NCBI RefSeq assembly: GCF_036248255.1
Contig: NZ_CP109178.1
Span: forward strand, 6,970,001-7,034,000
Source of the DNA: Streptomyces sp. NBC_01717
GTDB taxonomy: Bacteria; Actinomycetota; Actinomycetes; Streptomycetales; Streptomycetaceae
Direction: 5' to 3'
Length of the DNA stretch: 64,000 nucleotides
This document shows positions 19,599-27,980 of the stretch, in pieces. How positions within the stretch are numbered: position 1 is the stretch's first letter; every line of letters begins with the position of its first letter. The notes beneath the pieces were generated by a model that was not told where the DNA came from, did not search any database, and saw nothing but the letters and a program-made list of their open reading frames with translations. Position numbers and translations under genes: made by a program.

Positions 19599-20851
19599 CA
19601 CAGCTGCCGGGCCTCCTCGACACCGAGGCGATCCGCAAGGACTTCCCCCTGCTGGATCGTACGGTCCACGACGGGAAGAAGATCGTTTACCTGGACAGCG
19701 CGGCGACTTCGCAGAAGCCGCGCCAGGTGCTCGACGCTCTCAGTGAGTACTACGAGCGGCACAACGCCAACGTCCACCGAGGTGTGTACACGATCGCGGA
19801 GGAGGCCACGGCGCTGTACGAAGGCGCCCGTGACAAGGTCGCCGCGTTCATCAACGCGCCGAGCCGCAACGAGGTGATCTTCACCAAGAACGCCTCGGAG
19901 TCGCTCAACCTGGTGGCGAACATGCTCGGCTGGGCCGACGAGCCCTACCGGGTGGACCACGAGACCGAGATCGTCATCACGGAGATGGAGCACCACTCCA
20001 ACATCGTGCCGTGGCAGCTGCTCTCGCAGCGCACCGGCGCGAAGCTGAAGTGGTTCGGCATCACCGACGACGGCCGCCTCGACCTGTCCAACATCGACGA
20101 GATCATCACGGAGAAGACGAAGATCGTCTCCTTCACGCTGGTCTCCAACATCATGGGCACGATCAACCCGGTCGAGAAGATCATCCGCCGTGCCCAGCAG
20201 GTCGGCGCGCTGGTCTGCATCGACGCCTCGCAGGCCGCCCCGCACATGGTGCTCGACGTGCAGGCGCTGCAGGCCGACTTCGTGGCCTTCACCGGTCACA
20301 AGATGGTCGGTCCGACCGGCATCGGTGTGCTCTGGGGCCGCCACGAGCTGCTGGAGGACCTGCCGCCGTTCCTCGGTGGTGGCGAGATGATCGAGACCGT
20401 GTCGATGCACTCGTCGACATACGCCCCGGCACCGCACAAGTTCGAGGCGGGTACGCCCCCGATCGCGCAGGCCGTCGGCCTCGGCGCGGCCGTGGACTAC
20501 CTCTCGGCGATCGGCATGGACAAGATCTTCCAGCACGAGCACGCGATCACCGAGTACGCGGTGAAGCGTCTCCTGGAGGTCCCGGACCTCAAGATCATCG
20601 GTCCGGCCACCGCGGAGGACCGCGGCGCCACGATCTCGTTCACGCTCGGCGACATCCACCCGCACGACGTGGGCCAGGTCCTCGACGAGCAGGGCATCGC
20701 GGTCCGGGTCGGACACCACTGCGCACGGCCGGTCTGCCTGCGGTACGGAATTCCTGCGACGACGCGAGCGTCGTTCTATCTGTACTCCACGCCTGCCGAG
20801 GTCGACGCCCTGGTGGACGGTCTGGAGCATGTACGGAACTTCTTCGGCTGA
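19595..20851 (+). CDS. sufS: Cysteine desulfurase SufS
   Basis: 418 residues, PLP-dependent, supplies sulfur from L-cysteine. The PLP lysine lies in VAFTGHKMVGPTGIGVLWG. The catalytic cysteine lies in AVRVGHHCARPVCLRYG, the group II (SufS/CsdA) form. The GTG start at 19595 overlaps the sufC stop. The protein starts MTQLPGLLDTEAIRKDFP. The sulfur acceptor is encoded by the adjacent sufU. Confidence 0.97.
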   Translation: MTQLPGLLDTEAIRKDFPLLDRTVHDGKKIVYLDSAATSQKPRQVLDALSEYYERHNANVHRGVYTIAEEATALYEGARDKVAAFINAPSRNEVIFTKNASESLNLVANMLGWADEPYRVDHETEIVITEMEHHSNIVPWQLLSQRTGAKLKWFGITDDGRLDLSNIDEIITEKTKIVSFTLVSNIMGTINPVEKIIRRAQQVGALVCIDASQAAPHMVLDVQALQADFVAFTGHKMVGPTGIGVLWGRHELLEDLPPFLGGGEMIETVSMHSSTYAPAPHKFEAGTPPIAQAVGLGAAVDYLSAIGMDKIFQHEHAITEYAVKRLLEVPDLKIIGPATAEDRGATISFTLGDIHPHDVGQVLDEQGIAVRVGHHCARPVCLRYGIPATTRASFYLYSTPAEVDALVDGLEHVRNFFG

Positions 20852-20861
20852 GGGTTGACTG

Positions 20862-21317
20862 GTGAAGCTTGATTCGATGTACCAGGAAGTGATCCTGGAC
20901 CACTACAAGCACCCCCACGGGCGTGGCCTGCGGGACGGCGACGCCGAGGTGCACCACGTCAACCCGACGTGCGGCGACGAGATCACGCTCCGGGTGAGAT
21001 ACGACGGCGAGACCATCGCCGACGTGTCGTACGAGGGCCAGGGCTGCTCCATCAGCCAGGCCTCCGCCTCCGTGCTGAACGAGCTGCTGGTCGGCAAGGA
21101 GCTGGGCGACGCGCAGAAGATCCAGGAAACCTTCCTGGAGCTGATGCAGTCGAAGGGCCAGCTGGAGCCGGACGACGCGATGGAGGAGGTGCTGGAGGAC
21201 GCGGTCGCGTTCGCCGGCGTCTCGAAGTACCCGGCCCGGGTCAAGTGCGCGCTGCTGAGCTGGATGGCGTGGAAGGACGCGACGGCGCAGGCGCTGTCCG
21301 AAGGGAAGACGGCATGA
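20862..21317 (+). CDS. sufU: SufU, zinc-dependent sulfurtransferase partner of SufS
   Basis: 151 residues of the IscU-like SufU type. Three conserved cysteines are visible in VNPTCGDEI, EGQGCSISQAS and VKCALLSW, with the extra insertion that separates SufU from IscU. It accepts persulfide sulfur from SufS. GTG start at 20862, ten bases after sufS; stop overlaps sufT. Confidence 0.95.
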   Translation: MKLDSMYQEVILDHYKHPHGRGLRDGDAEVHHVNPTCGDEITLRVRYDGETIADVSYEGQGCSISQASASVLNELLVGKELGDAQKIQETFLELMQSKGQLEPDDAMEEVLEDAVAFAGVSKYPARVKCALLSWMAWKDATAQALSEGKTA

Positions 21318-21652
21318 GCGACAACGAGACTCTCACCACCAAGCCGGCCTCCGAGGAGGAGGTCCGCGAGGCCCTGTACGACGTCGTCGACCCCGAACTG
21401 GGCATCGACGTCGTCAACCTGGGCCTGATCTACGGCATCCACATCGACGACGCCAACATCGCCACCCTCGACATGACGCTGACGTCCGCGGCCTGCCCGC
21501 TGACCGATGTCATCGAGGACCAGGCGAAGTCCGCGACCGACGGCATCGTCAGTGAGCTGCGGATCAACTGGGTCTGGATGCCGCCGTGGGGCCCGGACAA
21601 GATCACGGACGACGGGCGCGAGCAGCTGCGTGCCCTCGGCTTCAACGTCTGA
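21314..21652 (+). CDS. sufT: SufT, MIP18/DUF59-family Fe-S maturation factor
   Basis: 112 residues containing the MIP18 core (EALYDVVDPELGIDVVNLGLIY) and the TSAACPLTDVI loop with its conserved Cys, ending RINWVWMPPWGPDKITDDG. Family members help load Fe-S clusters onto target proteins. It is the last gene of the suf operon, overlapping sufU by four bases, and is followed by a strong hairpin. Confidence 0.93.
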   Translation: MSDNETLTTKPASEEEVREALYDVVDPELGIDVVNLGLIYGIHIDDANIATLDMTLTSAACPLTDVIEDQAKSATDGIVSELRINWVWMPPWGPDKITDDGREQLRALGFNV

Positions 21653-21664
21653 GTCACATGCATG

Positions 21665-21702
21665 GCCGAACGGCCCCCGGCGGAAGCCGGGGGCCGTTCG
21701 GC
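21665..21702 (+). terminator. Terminator of the suf operon
   Basis: A perfect 17-bp stem (21665-21681 with 21686-21702) with a GGAA tetraloop, 12 bases after the sufT stop. Confidence 0.9.
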
Positions 21703-22026
21703 GTTGTTCGTCCGCCGTACGCATGGTGTGTGCCCGCCGTAGGCGCGGGAACCGGAGCGCCGCGTCCGCCGCCGTGCAGAACTCCGCCGACACGCGCTAC
21801 CTCACCGGGCCCTCGGACGCCTCGGCCGCCGTCGAGGAGAGGTAGGCGGCCGACAGAGGCGGTCATCGGCACGCCGATCGGGGGACGGTACGGAGGCGAA
21901 GGACCTCGACCACGCCGAGTGGAAGAAGTCCCGTTCCGTCTGGTTCACCGTCAGCAGCTGACGAACGGGCACGGCTTCGCGTTTTTTCATGGGAAACGGC
22001 CATGTCCACCGGGCAGACTGGTGGGC
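21703..22026. other. Gene-poor stretch with a possible DUF397 remnant
   Basis: No convincing intact gene. In one forward frame near 21890-21961 it reads TEAKDLDHAEWKKSRSVW followed by a stop, which resembles the start of a Streptomyces DUF397 protein (usual pattern DL..A.WRKS.YS) but lacks the rest. This may be a decayed gene or chance. The promoter of the VOC gene at 22027 should lie at the right end. Confidence 0.35.
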
Positions 22027-22392
22027 ATGGCCGTTTCCTTTTACTCCATCGTCGTCGACGCCCACGATCTGCCGTCGCAGGCCCGGTTCTGGTGCCGGGT
22101 GCTCGACTGGAAGATGCTCTTCGAAGCCGACGACGAAATCGTCATCGGCGCCGACAAGGACGCCGTGCCCGGTATCACTTTCGTCCCCGTACCGGAGGGG
22201 AAGGCGGTGAAGAACCGGCTGCACATCGATCTCGCCCCCGATGACCAGGCCGTGGAGGTCGCGCGGATCATCGGCCTCGGGGCCACCCGGGCGGACGTCG
22301 GCCAGCGCGCCGATGCGAGCTGGGTGGTGCTGGCAGACCCCGAGGGGAACGAATTCTGCGTGCTGAGCCCGAAGAACTCGCTCATCGACTGA
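22027..22392 (+). CDS. VOC family protein (glyoxalase-like domain)
   Basis: 121 residues. N-terminal MAVSFYSIVVDAHDLPSQARFWCRVLDWKM and the closing WVVLADPEGNEFCVLSP are the two beta-alpha-beta-beta-beta halves of a glyoxalase-like domain of the DUF4334/VOC type common in Streptomyces. HIDLAPDDQ supplies a His near the middle. Substrate unknown. The ATG at 22027 is preferred to a GTG two codons upstream. A strong shared hairpin follows. Confidence 0.8.
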   Translation: MAVSFYSIVVDAHDLPSQARFWCRVLDWKMLFEADDEIVIGADKDAVPGITFVPVPEGKAVKNRLHIDLAPDDQAVEVARIIGLGATRADVGQRADASWVVLADPEGNEFCVLSPKNSLID

Positions 22393-22412
22393 GAGCCGCC
22401 TGCACCCGAAAC

Positions 22413-22444
22413 CGGGTCGGGCCCGTGAGCGCGGGCCCGACCCG
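22413..22444. terminator. Bidirectional hairpin terminator
   Basis: A perfect 13-bp stem with arms at 22413-22425 and 22432-22444 and a TGAGCG loop. It lies between the converging VOC gene and membrane protein gene. Confidence 0.85.
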
Positions 22445-22447
22445 CGC

Positions 22448-23578
22448 TCACGGACCGAACTGCGGGGGTACGGCAGCGGCTTCGGCGAGCACCGGGCCCA
22501 GGTTCTCGTTGCGCATCCGGCGGTCGACGTACAGCAGACCGGTCACCAGCTGCGGGAACGTCGCCGAGACGAGCTGGCTGACCAGCTGTCCCAGCAGCGT
22601 CGCCACCAGGTAGCCGCTCATGGCGACAACGACCGCTGCCGCATTCGGGTCGGAGCCCAGGCTCTCCATGCCGATCACGCCGGGGAACATGCCGAGGATC
22701 GAGAACGGCAGCTGGATGATGTAGCTCGCCACGGCAGCCATGAGCATGGCCAGCAGCGAGATGCCGAAGATCCGCCACCAGTCACCGCGCACCAGCTGCG
22801 ACGAGCGGCGCAGCGCGGCGATCGGGCGCTGCCCCTCGAAGACCGCGGCCGCGGGGGCCAGCGAGAACTTCACCCAGAGCCAGATCGCCAACGGGGCGGT
22901 GGCCAGAGCGCCCAGGATGCCCAACGAGATCGCCACCCCGCTGCCGGATCCGCTGTCCAGGGTGATGAAGGCGATCATCATGGCGATGAAGGCGACCATC
23001 ATGAGCACCATCGGGATCACCGCGACCAGGGAGGTCAGGAGCACCGTGCCGATCACGGCCGGGACCCGCGCCCAGGCCCGGCGCCAGATGATGCCGAAGG
23101 TGGTCGGCCGGCCCAGAACCGCGTCCTGCAGAACCGCCGGAACCGTCGCATACATCATGGCCGTGGCGGTCATCAGCGCCAGGACGGCCACCAGCCAGAC
23201 GGCGCCGAAGGCGATCACCAGCGGAACGATGTCCTCCGTGCGCGGGCTCTCCTCCGAGGAGAGCTCTATGACCCGGTGCAGAGGGTCACTGACCGCGGAG
23301 TACGCGATCGCGACCGCCGCCCCGACCACGACCAGTGCCCCGCCGTACACGGCCGCGCCCACGCCGAACAGCTGCTTCCAGTAGCGGCCCATCGTGGAGA
23401 AGGCTCCACCGAGTATGTCCCCGAGGCCGAGGGGCCGAAGTGGTATCACCCCGGGCTTCGGCGGCGGCATCCAGCCGCCGCCCCATCCCGGTGGCCCGGG
23501 AGGCCCCCCGTACGGCGCTCCTCCGTACGGTGCGCCGCCCCCGGGCACACCGCCGCCCCACCCTGCGTCCTGCGCCAC
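22448..23578 (-). CDS. Polytopic membrane protein, glycerophosphoryl diester phosphodiesterase membrane-domain-like
   Basis: 376 residues. The first 60 are Gly/Pro/Tyr rich (GGGAPYGGAPYGGPPGPPGWGG), probably disordered and cytoplasmic, and are followed by KPGVIPLRPLGLGDILGGAF. That phrase and about six long hydrophobic segments are typical of a Streptomyces membrane family with a DUF7847/GDPD-membrane-like domain. The GTG at 23578 has GGAG at the right distance. Function unknown. It is divergent from the SMR-TetR operon with about 130 bases between, so the palindrome there could affect both. Confidence 0.8.
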   Translation of the reverse strand: MAQDAGWGGGVPGGGAPYGGAPYGGPPGPPGWGGGWMPPPKPGVIPLRPLGLGDILGGAFSTMGRYWKQLFGVGAAVYGGALVVVGAAVAIAYSAVSDPLHRVIELSSEESPRTEDIVPLVIAFGAVWLVAVLALMTATAMMYATVPAVLQDAVLGRPTTFGIIWRRAWARVPAVIGTVLLTSLVAVIPMVLMMVAFIAMMIAFITLDSGSGSGVAISLGILGALATAPLAIWLWVKFSLAPAAAVFEGQRPIAALRRSSQLVRGDWWRIFGISLLAMLMAAVASYIIQLPFSILGMFPGVIGMESLGSDPNAAAVVVAMSGYLVATLLGQLVSQLVSATFPQLVTGLLYVDRRMRNENLGPVLAEAAAVPPQFGP

Positions 23579-23706
23579 TGCTGCTCCGTCGTCTGTTGTC
23601 GTTGCTGTGTACCGGTCGGGACACCGTAGCGGTCCGGACCCGGGAGCGGGTCCCGGCCGGCGGCACAGGCCGCTGCGGGCCGGGCATTCCGGGTCGGGCC
23701 AATCGT

Positions 23707-23746
23707 TGTGTACAGATGTACGCAACGATGCGTACACTCGTACACA
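23707..23746. promoter_or_regulatory. 40-bp palindromic operator in front of the SMR-TetR operon
   Basis: Half-sites at 23707-23726 and 23727-23746 match at 16 of 20 positions as an inverted repeat. Each half contains TGTGTAC and TGTACGCA, so four GTAC cores are arranged symmetrically. The right edge is the A of the SMR start codon. The likely ligand-responsive binder is the TetR protein encoded by the second gene. Confidence 0.8.
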
Positions 23747-24066
23747 TGGGATACGGGCTGCTGGCCGCGGCCATCGCGGCGGAGGTGGCCGGGACGACGG
23801 CCATGAAGTACAGCGAGGGCTTCACCCGGCTGTGGCCCTCGCTCATCACCGTCGCCGGCTATCTGCTGGCCTTCTCGCTGCTCGCGCAGACACTCAAGAC
23901 ACTGTCCATGGGCACCGCGTATGCCATCTGGGCCGGGATCGGCACGGCCGCGGTCGCCACCATAGGCATCCTGTTCATGGGGGAGTCCGGCAACCCGGTC
24001 AAGGTGGCGGGCATCGCCCTGGTCATCGCCGGTGTGGTGGTGCTCAACCTGGGCGGAGCCCACTGA
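23746..24066 (+). CDS. Small multidrug resistance (SMR) efflux protein
   Basis: 106 residues, four transmembrane segments. The membrane-embedded glutamate lies in AAAIAAEVAGTTAMKYSEGF (the EmrE Glu14 equivalent) and the AYAIWAGIGTAAVATIGILFMGES block completes the family signature. Proton-coupled export of cationic drugs is the family function. The ATG at 23746 follows the operator with no visible ribosome site, so the mRNA may be leaderless; in-frame ATGs at 23728 and 23716 lie inside the palindrome and are less likely. It overlaps the TetR gene by one base. Confidence 0.9.
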   Translation: MGYGLLAAAIAAEVAGTTAMKYSEGFTRLWPSLITVAGYLLAFSLLAQTLKTLSMGTAYAIWAGIGTAAVATIGILFMGESGNPVKVAGIALVIAGVVVLNLGGAH

Positions 24067-24602
24067 TGGCCCGCCGCTACGACCCCGAGCGACGCGGTCG
24101 CATCATCGACGCGGCGATCCGGGTGGTGGGCGCCAAGGGCATCGCCGGGCTCAGCCACCGCTCCGTCGCCGCCGAGGCCGATGTGCCGCTCGGCTCGACG
24201 ACGTATCACTTCGCCTCGCTCGACGAGCTGCTGATCGCCGCGCTGCGCCGGTCGAACGAGAACTTCGCCCGCGCCATGCGGGAGAGCGAGGCGCTTCTCG
24301 CGCCGGACGCGGACCTCGCCGAGGAGCTGGCCCGGCTCCTGGGGGAGTGGTTCTCCGGCGGGCGTGGGCGACCGGAGCTGGAGTACGAGCTGTATCTTGC
24401 GGCGCTGCGCCGGCCCGCGCTGCGGCCCGTCGCCGCCGAGTGGACGGACGGTACCGCCGAGCTGCTCGGCGGACGCACCGACCCGGCCACCGCGCGGGCG
24501 TTGACAGCGCTGATGGACGGGATCTGTCTGCAGGTGCTGCTGACGGGCGGGACGTACGACGCGGCGTACGCGCGGGAGATGCTGGCCCGGATCATCGGCT
24601 GA
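24066..24602 (+). CDS. TetR family transcriptional regulator
   Basis: 178 residues. The N-terminal helix-turn-helix (GLSHRSVAAEADVPLGSTTYHFASLDELL) and the PERRGRIIDAAIRVVG lead are typical TetR. The C-terminal ligand domain resembles TetR_C type proteins often paired with efflux pumps. The ATG overlaps the SMR stop (TGATG), so regulator and pump are one operon. It most probably binds the 40-bp palindrome at 23707-23746 and represses itself and the pump. Confidence 0.9.
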   Translation: MARRYDPERRGRIIDAAIRVVGAKGIAGLSHRSVAAEADVPLGSTTYHFASLDELLIAALRRSNENFARAMRESEALLAPDADLAEELARLLGEWFSGGRGRPELEYELYLAALRRPALRPVAAEWTDGTAELLGGRTDPATARALTALMDGICLQVLLTGGTYDAAYAREMLARIIG

Positions 24603-24685
24603 CCCGGGCCGGCCAGGCAGGGCGGCTCCGAGGTGGGTGGGCGTCGGCGCATCGCTCATCGGCAGGCCGGGGGCGACCGGCCGGT

Positions 24686-25555
24686 TCAGCCGCCGACCGC
24701 CGTCAGTGCCGCCCGCACGCTCGCCTCGATGTCCGTGATCGGATACAGCGCCTCGCGGACCGTCCGGTCCCGGTCCACCACCAGCGTCAGCCGCTTCAGC
24801 CGGCTGACCCCGGCGACCCGGAACGTCGGCAGGCGCAGCGCTGCCGTCAGCTCCAGCTCCGCGTCGGACAGCAGCGGGAAGCGCAGCCCCTCCGCGTCCG
24901 CGAACGCCCGCTGCTCGTCCGGGCGTTGGGTGGAGACTCCGTGCACGCTCGCCCCCGCCGCCGTGAACTCGGCCAACTGGTCGCGGTACGTACAGGATTC
25001 GAGGGTGCAGCCGCGCGCGCCCGGGATCCCCGCCCAGCCGGGCGGATAGGCGTCCCGGCGGGCGTAAGCGCCCGGAAAGCAGTACAGGACGGTGTACGGG
25101 GTGTCGGCGACCGGGTCGCTCAACACGCCGTAGCTGTCGAGGAGTTCCAGCTCGGGCAGGCGTGTGCCCACCAGTGCGTGCACCCGCGCCGCCTCCCGGG
25201 ACGCCTCCGTGGTCGTCGCCATCGTCTCTCCGTCTCCCGTAACCCAGGTGTCGCCCCAGTCCTGGAGCGCGATCAGCACAGGCAGCAGTGCCCGACCGCG
25301 CGGGGTGAGCCGGTACTCGTACCGGGCCGGGCGGTCCTGGTACGGCTCCCGGGTCAGAACTCCCGCGTCGACCAGCAGGCGCAGCCGCTCGGCGAGCACC
25401 TTGCGGGACATGCCCAGCTCCTGCTGGAGCGCGTCGAAGCGGTGCACCCCGCGCGCGGTGTCCCGCACGATCAGCAGGGTCCACCAGTCGCCGACGACAT
25501 CGAGGGCCTGGGCGATCGCGCAGTCGGCGTCGGCCAGGCTGGTGCGCTGCGGCAT
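24686..25555 (-). CDS. HxlR-type winged-helix regulator fused to a PrxQ-like peroxiredoxin
   Basis: 289 residues with two domains. Residues 1-110 are an HxlR/MarR-like winged helix (CAIAQALDVVGDWWTLLIVRD, then RFDALQQELGMSRKVLAERLRLL). Residues about 130-289 are an AhpC/TSA fold: VLYCFPGAYARR followed by GARGCTLESCTYRDQL, in which Cys183 and Cys188 have the five-residue spacing of the peroxidatic and resolving cysteines of PrxQ/BCP enzymes. Domain order and motifs are seen directly. That peroxide oxidation controls DNA binding is inference. It is divergent from the MFS gene at 25655, its likely target. Confidence 0.85.
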   Translation of the reverse strand: MPQRTSLADADCAIAQALDVVGDWWTLLIVRDTARGVHRFDALQQELGMSRKVLAERLRLLVDAGVLTREPYQDRPARYEYRLTPRGRALLPVLIALQDWGDTWVTGDGETMATTTEASREAARVHALVGTRLPELELLDSYGVLSDPVADTPYTVLYCFPGAYARRDAYPPGWAGIPGARGCTLESCTYRDQLAEFTAAGASVHGVSTQRPDEQRAFADAEGLRFPLLSDAELELTAALRLPTFRVAGVSRLKRLTLVVDRDRTVREALYPITDIEASVRAALTAVGG

Positions 25556-25654
25556 TGCTTCGTCTTCTTCCGTTCTTTTCCCATGGATTGACCCGCGGTA
25601 AGCATGCTGCCATAGTCCGTTCCCAAGGGGAACTCACTGGGGAGGGTGCTGGGG

Positions 25655-26902
25655 ATGGGGATGCTGCGGAACGTGCCGCGGACGGTGCGGCTGTTGGCCT
25701 TCGGCGCCTTCCTCAACGGAGTCGTCAGCTTCACCTTCGTCTATCTCTTCGTCTATCTGACCGGACCGCGCGAACTGACCGTCCCGCAGGCAGGAGTGAT
25801 CGCGGGCATCGGCGGGGTCGGCCTGGTCGCAGGGAACTTCACCGGCGGCTGGTTCGGCGACCACTACGGCCACCGCCGGATGCTCCTCGCGGGCGCGCTG
25901 GTGAGCGGCGCGGCGCTCGTCACCCTGCCGCTCCTGCCGGTCGCTGCGATGTACGGGGTGCTGCCGCTCGCGCAGTACGCGGCCGGCGTCGTACGCGCCG
26001 CCAACTCCGCACTCGTCGCCGTCTCCGTGCCCGAGGGTGGCCGACGCCAGAGCTTCGCCGTGATGCGCGCCGGCAGCAACGCGGGCTTCACCGTCGGCCC
26101 ACCGCTCGGCGCGCTGATCGCCGCCCACTTCTCGTACGACTGTCTGTTCGTCGTCGACGGCCTCGGGACGCTGCTCTTCGCCGTGTACGCAGCGAAGGTG
26201 CTCCCGGCCCGCGGCAGCGTACACACCCGGCCGGCCCACAACCCCGACGCGCCCGGGCTCCTGCGGGAGCTGCGGGCAAGGCCGGCGGTGCCGGTGCTGC
26301 TCGCCGCGATCCTCTGCGTGGACCTCGTCTATCGGCAGCAGTACTCGACCCTGCCGGTCTTCCTCGCCGACCACGGCCGCAGCACCCAGTTCTACGGCTG
26401 GCTGCTCGCCATCAACGGCGGCGTCATCCTCTGCCTCGAACTCCCCGTGACGCACGCGCTGCGCCGACGGGCGCCGCTGAGCATCGTCGGCGTCGGTCTG
26501 TTGCTGGTGGGGCTGGGGTTCGCGGCACTGATCCCGGGGGCGGGGGTGCTGTTCGCCGTCACCATGATGGCGTCGGTGACCGCGGGCGAGATCCTCTACA
26601 AGACCACCGCCACGGCATACGTCGCCGACCAGGCACCCGCCCATGCGCAGGGCCGCTTCCAGAGTCTGTACGCGGGCGCCTCCATCAGCGGGCAGGTGCT
26701 GGCGCCACCGCTCGGCGGCGCGCTCTACGCCACCGCGCCGGAGCTGCTCTGGCCGGCCTGTGCGCTGCTGGCGGGCGGCGCGGGCCTCGCGGTGCTGGCG
26801 GCGCGGCGGCTGAGAGGGCCCCGGGCGGGAACCGCGCGGGGGCCGGTGCGCGACGCGCCTGCCGGGCAGGCGCCACCCGTACGGCAGGCACAGTCCGGGT
26901 GA
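25655..26902 (+). CDS. Major facilitator superfamily transporter
   Basis: 415 residues with about twelve hydrophobic segments. The MFS loop 2-3 motif reads [15 protein letters not shown], and the second half begins after a cytoplasmic loop near [17 protein letters not shown]. An ATG at 25655 has GGAGG nine bases upstream. The C-terminus is a 30-residue Arg/Pro/Ala tail. Probably a drug or metabolite exporter. It shares its promoter region with the divergently transcribed HxlR-peroxiredoxin fusion, which suggests redox-linked control. Confidence 0.88.
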   Translation: MGMLRNVPRTVRLLAFGAFLNGVVSFTFVYLFVYLTGPRELTVPQAGVIAGIGGVGLVAGNFTGGWFGDHYGHRRMLLAGALVSGAALVTLPLLPVAAMYGVLPLAQYAAGVVRAANSALVAVSVPEGGRRQSFAVMRAGSNAGFTVGPPLGALIAAHFSYDCLFVVDGLGTLLFAVYAAKVLPARGSVHTRPAHNPDAPGLLRELRARPAVPVLLAAILCVDLVYRQQYSTLPVFLADHGRSTQFYGWLLAINGGVILCLELPVTHALRRRAPLSIVGVGLLLVGLGFAALIPGAGVLFAVTMMASVTAGEILYKTTATAYVADQAPAHAQGRFQSLYAGASISGQVLAPPLGGALYATAPELLWPACALLAGGAGLAVLAARRLRGPRAGTARGPVRDAPAGQAPPVRQAQSG

Positions 26903-26993
26903 CCGGATCGTGCGAGGGCGGCGGGGGCCGCGCGGTGACCGTCCGGCGAGACCGGTTGGCTCCGGCGGGGCCTCGCCGGTTAGGTTTCGTGTC

Positions 26994-27980
26994 ATGACCG
27001 ACACGACTTCTCGCACCACCGGCGCCGTCGCCGCCGGCCTCGCCACCATCGCCGGCGACGGTTCCGTTCTCGACACCTGGTACCCCGCCCCCGCGCTCAC
27101 CGCCGAGCCCGGCCCGGCCGGAACCGAGCGGCTCACCCCCGACCTCGCAGTGAACCTGCTCGGTGAGGGTGCGGCCAAGGCCATCGGCGTGGACGCCCGC
27201 CGCGGTGTCGAGATCGTCGCCGTCCGTACGGTCATCGCCTCGCTCGACGACAAGCCGCTCGATGCGCACGACGCGTACCTGCGCCTGCACCTCCTCTCGC
27301 ACCGCCTCGTCCAGCCGCACGGCCAGAACCTGGACGGCCTCTTCGGCCTCCTCACCAACGTCGCCTGGACGTCGCTGGGTCCGGTCGCCGTCGACGACCT
27401 GGAGCACGTGCGGCTGAACGCCCGCGCCGACGGCCTGCACCTCCAGGTCACCTCGGTCGACAAGTTCCCCCGGATGACGGACTACGTCGCACCGAAGGGC
27501 GTCCGGATCGCCGACGCCGACCGGGTCAGGCTCGGCGCGCACCTCGCCGCCGGTACGACCGTCATGCACGAGGGCTTCGTCAACTTCAACGCCGGCACGC
27601 TCGGCACGTCGATGGTCGAGGGCCGCATCTCCGCGGGCGTCGTCGTCGGCAACGGCTCCGACATCGGCGGCGGCGCCTCCACGATGGGCACCCTCTCCGG
27701 CGGCGGCAAGGAGCGCATCGTCATCGGCGAGCGCTGCCTGATCGGCGCCGAGGCCGGCGTCGGGATCGCGCTCGGCGACGAGTGCGTCGTCGAGGCCGGT
27801 CTGTACGTCACCGCCGGTACGCGCATCACGCTGCCGGACGGCCAGATCGTCAAGGCGCGCGAGCTCTCCGGCGCCTCGAACATCCTGTTCCGCCGCAACT
27901 CGGTCACCGGCGCCGTCGAGGCCCGCCCGAACAATGCGGTGTGGGACGGCCTGAACGACGTTCTGCACAACCACAACTAG
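26994..27980 (+). CDS. dapD: 2,3,4,5-tetrahydropyridine-2,6-dicarboxylate N-succinyltransferase
   Basis: Succinylates tetrahydrodipicolinate in lysine and diaminopimelate synthesis. 328 residues: an N-terminal domain special to actinobacterial DapD, then left-handed beta-helix hexapeptide repeats ([59 protein letters not shown]). The catalytic Glu lies in [10 protein letters not shown]. The start is the ATG at 26994. Its TAG stop interlocks with the TAG of the dapA-family gene on the other strand. Confidence 0.95.
   Translation: MTDTTSRTTGAVAAGLATIAGDGSVLDTWYPAPALTAEPGPAGTERLTPDLAVNLLGEGAAKAIGVDARRGVEIVAVRTVIASLDDKPLDAHDAYLRLHLLSHRLVQPHGQNLDGLFGLLTNVAWTSLGPVAVDDLEHVRLNARADGLHLQVTSVDKFPRMTDYVAPKGVRIADADRVRLGAHLAAGTTVMHEGFVNFNAGTLGTSMVEGRISAGVVVGNGSDIGGGASTMGTLSGGGKERIVIGERCLIGAEAGVGIALGDECVVEAGLYVTAGTRITLPDGQIVKARELSGASNILFRRNSVTGAVEARPNNAVWDGLNDVLHNHN

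Noticed and set aside
21731..21844. Roughly 38-codon forward frame (ending DTRYLTGPSDASAAVEER)
   Set aside because: No ribosome site and no recognisable family. It may be part of the decayed stretch noted at 21703-22026, but it is not supportable as a gene.
26941..26993. dapD starting further upstream in the open frame
   Set aside because: The added residues are Arg/Gly/Pro-rich and unlike DapD, whereas the ATG at 26994 gives the normal N-terminus.
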